Positions 9,381 through 17,740 of a stretch of 64,000 nt of DNA are shown here, one piece after another. Position 1 is the stretch's first letter. The number at the start of each line of letters is the position of its first letter. Where the stretch lies: the NCBI RefSeq assembly GCF_947581735.1, contig NZ_CANPVT010000040.1:53465-117464 (forward strand). Reading direction: 5' to 3'. A program made the position numbers and the translations under genes. A model generated the notes under the pieces. It worked only from the letters and a program-made list of their open reading frames with translations, was not told the DNA's origin and ran no database searches. Source of the DNA: Candidatus Palauibacter soopunensis. Its GTDB lineage: Bacteria > Gemmatimonadota > Gemmatimonadetes > Palauibacterales > Palauibacteraceae.

Positions 9381-11648
9381 GTGCGCACGGTATGTGGCCT
9401 GCTCGTCGCCATCTCCATACTTGCCGTTCCTGGCCTGCTGAGCGGCCAGCAGGCGCCCCGGGCGCGGGCGTCGGAGATCGCGGCGGCGCCCGTCATCGAC
9501 GGCCGGCTCGACGACGACGCCTGGTCGGGCCTCGAGCCGCTCGAAGGCTTCACCCAGCGCGAGCCCACCGAAGGCCAGCCGGTGTCGCAGTCCACGGAGG
9601 TTCGGGTCGGCTATGACGGCGCGGCGCTGTACATCGGCGCCTGGCTCTTCGACGACGACCCGGCGGGCATCGTCACGGGCCAGACGCTGCGCGACGCCTC
9701 GCTCGACGACTCCGATGCCTTCGTCGTCGTGCTCGACACCTACCTGGACCGGCAGAACGCCCTCGTCTTCGGCACCACGCCGGCGGGCATCGAATACGAC
9801 GGGCAAGTCACCGGCGAGGGGGTGGGCGGAGGTCGGGGCGGCGGCCGCCAGCAGCGCGGCTCGGCCGGCGGCTTCAACCTCAACTGGGACGCCTCGTGGG
9901 AGGTCGCCACGAGCCGGGACGAACGCGGTTGGTACGCCGAGATGCGGATCCCCTTCTCGACGCTCCGCTACGGCGCCGGGGGAGCGCAGGACTGGGGCCT
10001 GAACTTCGAGCGAAAGATCCGGCGCAACAGCGAGCAGTCGATGTGGGCGCCCCTGCCCAGGCAGTTCGGCGTATACCGGGTCTCGCTCGCCGGCACCCTC
10101 GCGCTGGAGGCCCCCACTCGGCGGACGGTCTCGATCAGTCCGTACGCGCTCATGGACGGCTTCAGGGACTACGGCGTACCGTCGCCGGAGACAACGTTCG
10201 GCCAGCAGATCGGGGGCGACGCCAAGATCGGCCTCAATCAGAGCCTCACGCTCGATCTCACCGTGAACACCGACTTCGCGCAGGCCGAGGTGGACGACCA
10301 GCAGGTGAACCTCACGCGCTTCAGCCTCTTCTTCCCCGAGAAGCGCGCCTTCTTTCTCGAGAACGCCGGCACCTTCGCCGTCGGCGCGAACCGTTCGGCC
10401 GAACTCTTCTTCAGCCGCCGCATCGGGCTCCAGGGGGGACGCGAGGTGCCGATCACGGCGGGCGCTCGTCTGACGGGCAAGGTCGGCGCCTTCCAGGTCG
10501 GCATGCTCAACATCCAGACCGACGAGGCCTTCGATTTCGACGACGACACCGGCCGCAGCGAGCGGATCGCGCCCGCGAACAACTTCGGCGTGCTGCGGGC
10601 GTACCGGGAGTTCGGCAACCGCTCGCAGCTCGGCGCCATCTTCGTGTCGCGCCTCAATACCGGCGATGCGGAGGACCACAATCTCACCTGGGGCATCGAC
10701 GGCCGGCTCGGCATCGGGGAGGCGCTGACCTTCGACGGCTGGGCGAGCCTCACCGCCACGCCGGTCCCCGGCGGGGAGGAAGCCGCGGGATCCGGGTTCA
10801 ACGACGGCGAGTACGGCTTCGCCGGCGGCATGCGGTACGTAACGCGCGACTGGCAGGTCACGACCGGGTTCCGGCAGATCGGCGACGCCTTCAACCCGGA
10901 AGTCGGCTTCGTCAACCGGCGCGGCTACCGTCAGCTCAACTGGCGCTTCCTCCGTCACATGCGCACGGAAGGCGTGTCCTGGTTCCGGGAGTTCCGGCCC
11001 CACATCTCCGGGAACAGCTGGTGGACGCTGGGCGGCTTCAACGAGTCGTATCTGCTGCACTTCGACAACCACTTCCAGTTCGAGAACGGCGCTTTCTTCC
11101 AGCTCCCCGGCTTCAACTTCACCGGCGAGGGCCTCGAGCAGCCGTTCGCGATCCGGGAGGACATCGTCATCCCGGCCGGCACGTACCACAACGTCGACTG
11201 GGAGTTCAGGGCGAACACGAATCGGGGCGCCCCGCTGTCGCTGTCCGTCGGCTGGGACCTCGGCGGGTTCTACAGCGGGACCCGCTTCGGCCCGAACGCG
11301 ACGCTCGCGTACCGCTACGGGGACAAGCTCAGCGCGAACCTCATCACGAACTACTTCGACGTCCGACTCGACGAGGGCAGCTTCCAGACGGCCGTCGTGC
11401 GGTTCAACGCGTCATATTCGTTCACGCCGCGCGTTTACCTGCAGGCGAACGTCCAGTACAACGACGACACGAAGGACGTCGGGACCAACGTTCGGTTCGC
11501 GTGGCTCGATACGGCCGGCACCGGGCTGTATATCGTGTGGAACGACACCAATCACACCGGCTCGCTCGAGCGCACGGGCATCATGGCGGGGCCGAAGCAG
11601 CGCCAGCTCGTGGTCAAGTACAGCCGGCTCCTCAACCTGACCGGGTAG
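9381..11648 (+). CDS. DUF5916 outer-membrane protein with N-terminal CBM9-like domain
   Basis: This 755-residue exported protein has a signal peptide (about residues 1-22). It carries a carbohydrate-binding family 9-like domain (about 30-210, APVIDGRLDDDAWSGLEPLE motif) and then a long C-terminal region rich in alternating aromatic beta-strands, matching the DUF5916 barrel. The block FFPEKRAFFLENAGTF, typical of this family, is present. It is predicted to sit in the outer membrane. The natural ligand is unknown. The GTG at 9381 is chosen because GAGAGGGAAAGG lies just upstream and the signal peptide then begins correctly. The open frame extends to 9276 but would overlap the methyltransferase gene. 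Confidence 0.85.
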   Translation: MRTVCGLLVAISILAVPGLLSGQQAPRARASEIAAAPVIDGRLDDDAWSGLEPLEGFTQREPTEGQPVSQSTEVRVGYDGAALYIGAWLFDDDPAGIVTGQTLRDASLDDSDAFVVVLDTYLDRQNALVFGTTPAGIEYDGQVTGEGVGGGRGGGRQQRGSAGGFNLNWDASWEVATSRDERGWYAEMRIPFSTLRYGAGGAQDWGLNFERKIRRNSEQSMWAPLPRQFGVYRVSLAGTLALEAPTRRTVSISPYALMDGFRDYGVPSPETTFGQQIGGDAKIGLNQSLTLDLTVNTDFAQAEVDDQQVNLTRFSLFFPEKRAFFLENAGTFAVGANRSAELFFSRRIGLQGGREVPITAGARLTGKVGAFQVGMLNIQTDEAFDFDDDTGRSERIAPANNFGVLRAYREFGNRSQLGAIFVSRLNTGDAEDHNLTWGIDGRLGIGEALTFDGWASLTATPVPGGEEAAGSGFNDGEYGFAGGMRYVTRDWQVTTGFRQIGDAFNPEVGFVNRRGYRQLNWRFLRHMRTEGVSWFREFRPHISGNSWWTLGGFNESYLLHFDNHFQFENGAFFQLPGFNFTGEGLEQPFAIREDIVIPAGTYHNVDWEFRANTNRGAPLSLSVGWDLGGFYSGTRFGPNATLAYRYGDKLSANLITNYFDVRLDEGSFQTAVVRFNASYSFTPRVYLQANVQYNDDTKDVGTNVRFAWLDTAGTGLYIVWNDTNHTGSLERTGIMAGPKQRQLVVKYSRLLNLTG

Positions 11649-11687
11649 CCCGGCGAACGCGCCCCGGCGCAAGAGAGGCGAATCTTC

Positions 11688-13067
11688 ATGTGGCACGAGG
11701 ACATCCTGGGCACGATCGGCGGCACGCCGCTGGTGCGCGTAAACCGCCTCGCCGCGCACCTGCCCGGCACCGTCCTCGCGAAGCTCGAGTACTTCAACCC
11801 CGGCGGCTCCGTCAAGGACCGGATCGGGATTTCGATGCTCGACGACGCCGAGGCGCGGGGCGAGATCGAGCCCGGCGGCACGATCGTCGAGGGCACGAGC
11901 GGCAACACCGGCGTCGGCCTCGCACTCGCCGCCATCGCGCGCGGCTACACGTGCATCTTCGCGACGACGGACAAGCAGAGCCCCGAGAAGATCGCCATCC
12001 TGCGGGCGCTAGGGGCGGAGGTCATCGTCTGCCCCACCGCGGTGGACCCCGAGGATCCGCGCTCCTACTACCAGGTTTCGCGCCGGCTCGCCGAGGAAAC
12101 CCCCAATTCCTTCTACATGAACCAGTACGACAACCCCGCCAACACGCTCGCCCACCTGCGGACGACCGGTCCGGAACTGTGGGAGGGGACCGAGGGGAGG
12201 ATCACGCACCTCTTCGTCGGCTCCGGCACCGGCGGCACGATCTCCGGTTCGGCCGCGTACCTCAAGGAACGGAACCCCGACGTGCGGATCATCGGCGTGG
12301 ACCCGTACGGCTCCGTCTACTGGAAGTACTTCCACACCGGCGAGTTCGACGAGGACGAGATCTATCCGTACGTCACCGAAGGGGTGGGAGAGGACATCCT
12401 CGCGGGCAACATGAACTTCGACATCGTGGACGACTACGTGCGCGTCACGGACAGGGAGTCGATGCTCATGACGCGGCGGCTCGCGCGCGAGGAAGGGATG
12501 TTCCTCGGCGGCTCGTGCGGCATGGCGATGGCGGGCGCGCTCCAGTGGATGGAGGCGAACCGCGAGGCGATCGACGACGACGCGGTGCTCGTCGTGATCA
12601 TGCCCGACGGCGGCTATCGCGCGCTCGGCAAGGTCTACAACGACGTCTGGATGCAGGAGCACGGCTTCCTCGAGGAGGGCGAGACCCTCACCGCGGGAGC
12701 GCTCGTCGCGCGCCGTTCGACCGAGAGGCCGCTGGTGTCGGCCCCGGTCGACATGTCGCTGGAGGATGCGATCGCGTCGATGCGGGAGCATGCGATTTCG
12801 CAGCTGCCGGTGATGGAGGGAGGAGAAGTCGTCGGGAGCCTCGTCGAGCAGAACATCCTGCGCTTCCTCATGGGAGACCCCGACGCGCGGGGACGCCTCG
12901 TGCGCGACCTCATGGGCCCGCCCTTCCCGGTCGTCGACGCCTCGAGCCCCGTGCACGCCTTCGCGAACGCGCTCAGCGGAGACCAGCCCGCCGTGCTCGT
13001 GCGGCAGGAAGACGCCACGCTCGCCATCCTCACCCGCTCCGACCTGATCTCCGCCCTCGGCGCATAG
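11688..13067 (+). CDS. Cystathionine beta-synthase / cysteine synthase with C-terminal CBS pair
   Basis: This 459-residue PLP enzyme has Lys43 in PGGSVKDR as the Schiff-base lysine, and the substrate loop EGTSGNTG. The fold-type II catalytic domain spans about residues 1-320. Two CBS domains follow (about 335-455). This architecture matches cystathionine beta-synthase, which condenses serine and homocysteine in the first step of transsulfuration. It can also be found in enzymes acting as cysteine synthase. A homocysteine methyltransferase lies two genes upstream, so homocysteine metabolism is a shared theme. CBS domains usually bind adenosyl ligands and regulate activity. It is followed by an 81-base gap with a palindrome and the toxin-antitoxin pair. 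Confidence 0.85.
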   Translation: MWHEDILGTIGGTPLVRVNRLAAHLPGTVLAKLEYFNPGGSVKDRIGISMLDDAEARGEIEPGGTIVEGTSGNTGVGLALAAIARGYTCIFATTDKQSPEKIAILRALGAEVIVCPTAVDPEDPRSYYQVSRRLAEETPNSFYMNQYDNPANTLAHLRTTGPELWEGTEGRITHLFVGSGTGGTISGSAAYLKERNPDVRIIGVDPYGSVYWKYFHTGEFDEDEIYPYVTEGVGEDILAGNMNFDIVDDYVRVTDRESMLMTRRLAREEGMFLGGSCGMAMAGALQWMEANREAIDDDAVLVVIMPDGGYRALGKVYNDVWMQEHGFLEEGETLTAGALVARRSTERPLVSAPVDMSLEDAIASMREHAISQLPVMEGGEVVGSLVEQNILRFLMGDPDARGRLVRDLMGPPFPVVDASSPVHAFANALSGDQPAVLVRQEDATLAILTRSDLISALGA

Positions 13068-13089
13068 AGCGACGGACGCGCCCGGGGAG

Positions 13090-13107
13090 ACGTTCCCGCG
13101 GGAACGT
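13090..13107. repeat. 18-bp perfect palindrome containing the recurrent 14-mer, copy 2
   Basis: ACGTTCCCGCGGGAACGT is an 18-bp perfect inverted repeat with no spacer. It lies in the gap between the cystathionine beta-synthase-like gene and the antitoxin gene, 41 bases before the antitoxin start. It contains the same 14-mer found at 1131, 18579 and 62327. It could act as an operator or a protein-binding site, but no function is proven. Confidence 0.75.
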
Positions 13108-13130
13108 GTTTGCTTGCGAAACGCTGCTGT

Positions 13131-13149
13131 TGATGTCAAAATGATGTCA
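13131..13149 (+). promoter_or_regulatory. Candidate antitoxin operator: direct repeat TGATGTCA with 11-bp spacing
   Basis: TGATGTCA occurs at 13131-13138 and again at 13142-13149. The copies are one helical turn apart and the second ends on the A of the antitoxin start codon. Ribbon-helix-helix antitoxins usually bind short repeats at their own promoter, so this is a reasonable autoregulatory site. This is inference from position and repeat structure only. Confidence 0.35.
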
Positions 13150-13385
13150 TGAGCGTTCAAATCACGATTCGAGACGTCCCCGAGGAAGTGCGTGACCGGC
13201 TGAAGGTGCGCGCGGCTTCTCGCGGCCAGTCGATGCAGCGGTATCTGCGCGGCGAACTCACGCGGTTGGTAGCGAAGCCGACCGTTGAGGAGTGGGTCGA
13301 GAGCGTTCGCGCCCGCAAGCGGCTGTCGACCAATCGGGTGACCACCGAGAGCATCCTGCAGGCGCGAGACGCCGACCGGAAGTGA
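13149..13385 (+). CDS. VapB/FitA-type ribbon-helix-helix antitoxin
   Basis: This 78-residue protein has an N-terminal ribbon-helix-helix DNA-binding segment, with beta-strand VQITIRDV followed by two helices to about residue 40. Its basic and acidic C-terminal tail would wrap the toxin. RHH antitoxins of the VapB/FitA kind pair with PIN-domain toxins, and such a toxin gene follows directly in a GTGA overlap. It should neutralise the toxin and repress its own promoter; the repeats just upstream are candidate sites. The ATG at 13149 is the only sensible start. Confidence 0.85.
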   Translation: MSVQITIRDVPEEVRDRLKVRAASRGQSMQRYLRGELTRLVAKPTVEEWVESVRARKRLSTNRVTTESILQARDADRK

Positions 13386-13837
13386 CGGTCGTCGTTGATG
13401 CCTCGGTCCTCGCGGCGGCGGTAGCCGACCTCGGGACGGACGGCGCCTGGTCGGAAGCTGCCATAGCGGAGGCAACTCGCGAAGGCCGTGCCTTGGCGGG
13501 CCCACAGATCGCCCTCGCGGAAGCGAGCAACGTTCTTCGCCGGCTGGAGCTTGCCGAGCGGCTGGAGACCTCCGAGGCCAATCTCGCCCGTCGCGACCTG
13601 CTGACGCTCGGTATCGAGCCGTTCCCGTTCGAACCTCTAGCCGATCGCGTCTGGGAACTGCGCCACAACGTCAGCATTTACGATGGCTGGTACGTGGCGC
13701 TCGCCGAAGCGCTTTCCTGCCCCCTGCTGACGCTCGATCGCCGGCTTGCGCGGGCCCCCGGGCCCGCCTGCCGAATCATCACTCCGCCCGGCTCGCAAGT
13801 CGTCCACGAGCGGGCCGTCACGCCCCCCGCGGAGTAG
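13382..13837 (+). CDS. VapC-type PIN-domain ribonuclease toxin
   Basis: This 151-residue PIN-domain protein carries the expected acidic cluster: Asp6 (VVVDASV), Glu47 (ALAEASN), Asp101 (IYDGWYVALAEA) and Asp119 (LTLDRRL). These residues coordinate magnesium in VapC nucleases, which cleave tRNA or rRNA when freed from their antitoxin. The GTG start at 13382 overlaps the antitoxin stop in a GTGA, the usual coupled arrangement. An upstream in-frame ATG at 13292 is rejected because it would lie inside the antitoxin gene. The gene is intact, so the module is probably active. The next gene is convergent and only 9 bases separate the two stops. Confidence 0.88.
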   Translation: MTVVVDASVLAAAVADLGTDGAWSEAAIAEATREGRALAGPQIALAEASNVLRRLELAERLETSEANLARRDLLTLGIEPFPFEPLADRVWELRHNVSIYDGWYVALAEALSCPLLTLDRRLARAPGPACRIITPPGSQVVHERAVTPPAE

Positions 13838-13846
13838 CGCCCTCGG

Positions 13847-14323
13847 CTAGCCTTCGCCGGGGAGGGAGTAGAGGTGGGCGGTGACGAGGGCGGCGACGAG
13901 CAGGAGGAGGGCGACGATCCAGAGTTGTCCGGCGGCGAGCACGGCGGAGACGAGGATCGCGCTCCACAGGAAGATCGTCGCGCCGCGCCGTACGCGGGTG
14001 GAAATCACGCCGCGCTCCCGGTAGGCGGCGAGGTAGCGGCCGAAGATGCGGTTCTCGTACAGCCAGCGCTCGGCGCGGGGGGAGCTGCGCGCGAAGCACC
14101 ACGCGGCGAGCAGGAGGAAACAGGTTGTGGGCCAGAGCGGCACCACGATGCCGATGATGCCGGCGCTCACGCTGAGGCTCCCCACGCCCAGGAAGACGGC
14201 CCGTCGCACGGGGCCGGGCAGTGAGCGCGCGGCGCGCTCCGCCGCCGCGTGATCGATGGGACACTGGGCGGCCGGCGAAGGGATCGCGGGCCGGCTGTGT
14301 CGCGTGTCTGGACTCGGTTTCAT
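13847..14323 (-). CDS. YbaN family (DUF454) membrane protein
   Basis: This 158-residue protein belongs to the YbaN/DUF454 family. It shows the conserved pattern GIVVPLWPTTCFLLLAAWCF followed by RSSPRAERWL, and an ExxxGRYLAAY block. Hydrophobic segments occur at about residues 40-75 and 115-150, so it is an inner-membrane protein. The N-terminal 35 residues are a poorly conserved extension. The family function is unknown. It lies downstream of tRNA-Arg in the same orientation and converges on the toxin gene with a 9-base gap. Confidence 0.8.
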   Translation of the reverse strand: MKPSPDTRHSRPAIPSPAAQCPIDHAAAERAARSLPGPVRRAVFLGVGSLSVSAGIIGIVVPLWPTTCFLLLAAWCFARSSPRAERWLYENRIFGRYLAAYRERGVISTRVRRGATIFLWSAILVSAVLAAGQLWIVALLLLVAALVTAHLYSLPGEG

Positions 14324-14377
14324 GTCTGCGGAGTCACCGGAATCGAATAGTCGCTGACGGCATCGACCGAGGGATCA

Positions 14378-14451
14378 TGCGCCCGGGAGGACTCGAACCC
14401 CCAGCCTTCTGATCCGAAGTCAGACGCTCTGTCCAATTGAGCTACGGGCGC
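14378..14451 (-). tRNA. tRNA-Arg (anticodon UCG)
   Basis: The reverse strand folds as a full cloverleaf. The seven-base acceptor stem GCGCCCG pairs with CGGGCGC. The D arm is GCTC/GAGC. The anticodon stem TCTGA/TCAGA encloses the loop CTTCGGA, giving anticodon UCG, which reads CGA (Arg). The T arm has GGGGG and the TTCGAGT loop with one G-U pair. The discriminator base is A. The 3' CCA is not encoded. Confidence 0.95.
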
Positions 14452-14469
14452 GGGTGGCGCGAGCGAAAA

Positions 14470-14498
14470 ACGGTAGAACCGGCCCGCGTCCGATGCAA
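14470..14498 (-). promoter_or_regulatory. Weak candidate promoter for tRNA-Arg
   Basis: On the reverse strand TTGCAT (plus coordinates 14493-14498) and TACCGT (14470-14475) are separated by 17 bases. The -10-like box ends about 18 bases before the tRNA 5' end. Each box matches the sigma-70 consensus at only three of six positions, so this is a suggestion from spacing and position. Confidence 0.25.
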
Positions 14499-14572
14499 CC
14501 GGGACCGCTCGCGGGTTTCCGAGATACCACACTAGATTCGTGGACGCCGACCACCTCACCCGGAGCTGACCG

Positions 14573-15172
14573 ATGCGACGACTGCGTACACTCTTCCTCC
14601 TCGGCGCGCTGGCCGCCGGCCCACTGGCGCTTGCGACGCCCGCCCCCTCCCTCGCCCAGAGCCGCGCGAACGTGGCCATGGCGGAGAGCTGGCCGGAGGC
14701 CGATCCCGACGACGTGGAGTCCGTCGACAGCATCCTGACCGCCCTCTACGACGTGATCTCGGGCCCGGCCGGGCAGGCGCGCGACTGGGACCGCTTCCGC
14801 TCCCTGTTCATCCCCGAGGCCCGCCTCATTCCCACGGGCCGGTCCCCGGAGGGCGAACACGGCTACCAGGTGTGGAGCCCGGGCGAATACGCGGAACAGG
14901 CGGGCGGCTTCCTCGAACAGAACGGATTCTTCGAGCGGGAGATCGCCCGCACCGAGGAGCGCTTCGGCCCCGTGGTGCACGCGTTCTCGACCTACGACTC
15001 GAAGCGCACGGCGGACGACCCCGAGCCGTTCGCGCGCGGCATCAACTCGATCCAGCTCATGCACGACGGCGGCCGCTGGTACGTCGTCACGATCTACTGG
15101 GCCGCGGAACGGCCGGATCTGCCGATCCCGGGACCGTATCTGCCGTCCGGAAACGGAGGAGGTACCCCGTGA
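14573..15172 (+). CDS. Secreted NTF2-like / SnoaL-type protein
   Basis: This 199-residue protein has a signal peptide (about residues 1-29, ending ALAQS). Its core resembles the nuclear transport factor 2-like fold used by SnoaL/DUF4440 proteins: a helix, then DWDRFRSLFIPEARLIPTG, then strands and WYVVTIYW near the end. Some members are isomerases or ligand-binding pockets, and this one cannot be given a substrate. It ends in a GTGA overlap with the secreted S9 peptidase, so the two are probably exported together. The ATG at 14573 begins a good signal sequence. Confidence 0.65.
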   Translation: MRRLRTLFLLGALAAGPLALATPAPSLAQSRANVAMAESWPEADPDDVESVDSILTALYDVISGPAGQARDWDRFRSLFIPEARLIPTGRSPEGEHGYQVWSPGEYAEQAGGFLEQNGFFEREIARTEERFGPVVHAFSTYDSKRTADDPEPFARGINSIQLMHDGGRWYVVTIYWAAERPDLPIPGPYLPSGNGGGTP

Positions 15173-17721
15173 AGTTCTCCCCGAAGCTCCGCCCCCCCGC
15201 CGGGCGGCCCGCCGTCTCGTGGCGCGTCGCCGCGTGGACCGCCACGGCCGCCGTCGCGCTGGCGGCCGCACCGCCGCTCCAGGCGCAGAACCTCGCCAGC
15301 TTCGAGCCCGCCCCCGCGCGTGACAACGCCTTCGCGCTCACGCTCGAGTCCATCATGCGTGGCTCCGAGCACGTCGGGCAGGCGCCCGTCGGCGTCAGCT
15401 GGTCCGACGACGGCGAGTGGATCTACTTCCGCTGGCTGCCCGGCGGCGCCGAGTGGCACGAGCCGCGCGCCCTCTACCGCGTCCGTTCGACCGGCGGCAC
15501 GCCCGAACGCGTCGATGACGAGGAAGAGCTTCGCCTCGGTCCCATCCTGGCGTCCGGAGACGTCTCTCCCGACGGCCGCTGGCGCGTGACGTCCTCCGAT
15601 GGAGATCTCTATCTCATCGAGCGCGACGGCGCCGCGACGCGCCGGCTGACCCACACGCAGGACTTCGAGACGGGACCCGTCTTCTCAGGCGACGGCGCCT
15701 CGATCTTCTTCCGCCGCGGGAACAACCTCTTCGCCTTCGACATCGACGACGGCGAGATCCGGCAACTCACATCGATCGGCGGCCCGGAACAGCCCGAGGA
15801 CCCGGAGGCCGAGGGGCACAAGGCCTTCCTCGAAGAGCAGCAGCGGGAGCTGTTCGAGCACGTCCGCGTCCAGGACATTCGGGACGAGCGGGCCGACGAG
15901 CGGCGCGAACTCCGGGAGGCCGGGCAACGCGAAACCCTCCACCTCGCGCAGGGCGAGCGCGCGCAGTTCTTCGTCGCCGACCCCACGGGAAGCCACGTCG
16001 CGGTCACTGTCACTCGCGGCGATTTCAACCAGGGCGGCCGACGTACGGATATTCCCCTCTGGATCACGCAGTCCGGCTATACCGAGAACACCGAGATGCG
16101 CCCCAAGGTCGGCGACGAGCAAGGCGTCTCCCGGCTCGCCGTCGTGAACACGGATTCGGGCGAGGCGGCGTGGCTCGATCTCACCGGGGACGGCTCGGAT
16201 GCGGACCCGGAGGAGACGGAACCGGAAGACGCGGAAGCCGCCGCCGACGAAGCCGGGTCGGACGAGGCGGCATCCGACGACCGGCTCGCCGTCGCGAGCT
16301 TCGCGGGCTGGAACGACGCGGGCTCGCACGGGCTCGTGTTCGCCGTGGATTTCGACTACAAGACGTGGCGGCTCTATGCCTACGAAGCGGCTTCCGGCTC
16401 GCTGACGCTGCTCGACACGCATCACGACGAGGCGTGGGTCGGCGGCCCCTGCTTCGGCTTCCAGGGTGCGGGCTGCATCGGCTGGCTCCCGGCGGAGGCG
16501 GCGGGCGGGATGCCGCGCGCCTGGTACGTGAGCGAGGAGACGGGCTACTCCCACCTGTACGCGATCGACGCCGATGGCGGGAACCGGGAGGCGCTCACAG
16601 CCGGCGATTGGGAAGTTCTCGGCGCGACGATCCCGGATGGGTGGGACACGTTCCTCCTCCAGACGAGCGAACTCTCCCCCTTCGACCAGCACCCCTGGCG
16701 CATGGATTTCGACGGCTCGGACCGAGTCCAGCTCCTCGAAGGAGAGGGCTCGTTCACCGTCACGCCGTCACCCGACGGGCGCCGCTTCGCCGTCCTCCAT
16801 TCGCGCGCGAACCGGCCGCCCGAACTCCACGTCGCCGACGCCGCGCCGGGCGCCGCGCTGACCCGGGTCACGACCTCCCCCACCGAGACGTGGCTCGGCT
16901 TCCCCTGGCTCCGGTCCGAGATCGTGCACTTCGAGGCCCGCGACGGGACGCCGGTGCCCGCCCGCATCTACCGGCCCGCCGACTTCGGCGTCGAACCCAA
17001 CGGGGCCGGCGTCATCTTCGTCCACGGGGCGGGATACCTGCACAACGTCCACAACTGGTGGTCGAACTACTACCGCGAATACATGTTCCACCACTTCCTG
17101 GCGGCCCAGGGCTACACAGTGCTCGACATCGACTACCGCGGCTCCGCCGGCTACGGGCGCGACTGGCGCACGGCGATCTACCGTCACATGGGCGGCTGGG
17201 ACCTCTCCGACCAGGTGGACGGCGCCGCGTACCTCGTCCGCGAGGAGGGCGTCGACGCCGACCGCATGGGGATCTACGGCGGATCCTACGGCGGCTTCAT
17301 CACGCTGATGGCGCTCTTCACGGCGCCCGAGTCCTTCGCGGCGGGCGGCGCGCTCCGCGCCGTGACCGACTGGGCGCACTACAACCACTGGTACACGAGC
17401 CGCATCCTCAACCTCCCGCACGAGGACGAGGAGGCGTACCGCCAGTCCTCCCCCATCTACTTCGCCGAGGGGTTCGAGGGACACCTCCTCATCGCGCACG
17501 GGATGTACGACACAAACGTGCATTTCTCCGATGTCGTGCGCCTCGCGCAGCGTCTCATAGAACTGGGGAAGGAGAACTGGGAGATGGCAGTGTACCCGGT
17601 GGAGAACCACGGTTTCGCGGAGCCCTCGTCGTGGACCGATGAGTACCGGCGCATCTACGAGTTGTTCGAGCGCGTGATCGGCGGCGGTCGCGGGGCGTCG
17701 GCGAACGGGGAGGGTGGCTGA
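15169..17721 (+). CDS. Secreted S9 family prolyl oligopeptidase-like peptidase
   Basis: This 850-residue exported serine peptidase has a signal peptide ending near LQAQ (about residue 40), then a DPP-IV-type beta-propeller. The C-terminal alpha/beta-hydrolase domain (about 600-850) carries the catalytic triad Ser706 in YGGSYGG, Asp781 in GMYDTNVH and His814 in ENHGFAEP. An acidic low-complexity insert of about 35 residues (around 343-376) interrupts the propeller. Family members remove dipeptides or cut after proline, probably here for peptide scavenging in the periplasm or outside. The GTG at 15169 overlaps the NTF2-like gene stop. The longer upstream frame is rejected because it runs through that gene. 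Confidence 0.88.
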   Translation: MKFSPKLRPPAGRPAVSWRVAAWTATAAVALAAAPPLQAQNLASFEPAPARDNAFALTLESIMRGSEHVGQAPVGVSWSDDGEWIYFRWLPGGAEWHEPRALYRVRSTGGTPERVDDEEELRLGPILASGDVSPDGRWRVTSSDGDLYLIERDGAATRRLTHTQDFETGPVFSGDGASIFFRRGNNLFAFDIDDGEIRQLTSIGGPEQPEDPEAEGHKAFLEEQQRELFEHVRVQDIRDERADERRELREAGQRETLHLAQGERAQFFVADPTGSHVAVTVTRGDFNQGGRRTDIPLWITQSGYTENTEMRPKVGDEQGVSRLAVVNTDSGEAAWLDLTGDGSDADPEETEPEDAEAAADEAGSDEAASDDRLAVASFAGWNDAGSHGLVFAVDFDYKTWRLYAYEAASGSLTLLDTHHDEAWVGGPCFGFQGAGCIGWLPAEAAGGMPRAWYVSEETGYSHLYAIDADGGNREALTAGDWEVLGATIPDGWDTFLLQTSELSPFDQHPWRMDFDGSDRVQLLEGEGSFTVTPSPDGRRFAVLHSRANRPPELHVADAAPGAALTRVTTSPTETWLGFPWLRSEIVHFEARDGTPVPARIYRPADFGVEPNGAGVIFVHGAGYLHNVHNWWSNYYREYMFHHFLAAQGYTVLDIDYRGSAGYGRDWRTAIYRHMGGWDLSDQVDGAAYLVREEGVDADRMGIYGGSYGGFITLMALFTAPESFAAGGALRAVTDWAHYNHWYTSRILNLPHEDEEAYRQSSPIYFAEGFEGHLLIAHGMYDTNVHFSDVVRLAQRLIELGKENWEMAVYPVENHGFAEPSSWTDEYRRIYELFERVIGGGRGASANGEGG

Positions 17722-17740
17722 ACACACCCTCCGCCGACCG

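Noticed and set aside
9896..13144. 1082-residue plus-strand frame
   Set aside because: It runs through DUF5916 and the cystathionine beta-synthase-like gene in another frame and is Arg-rich with no domain.
13615..13640. GTTCCCGTTCGAAC as another copy of the palindrome
   Set aside because: Only the first half matches GTTCCC and the centre is different. It lies in vapC codons.
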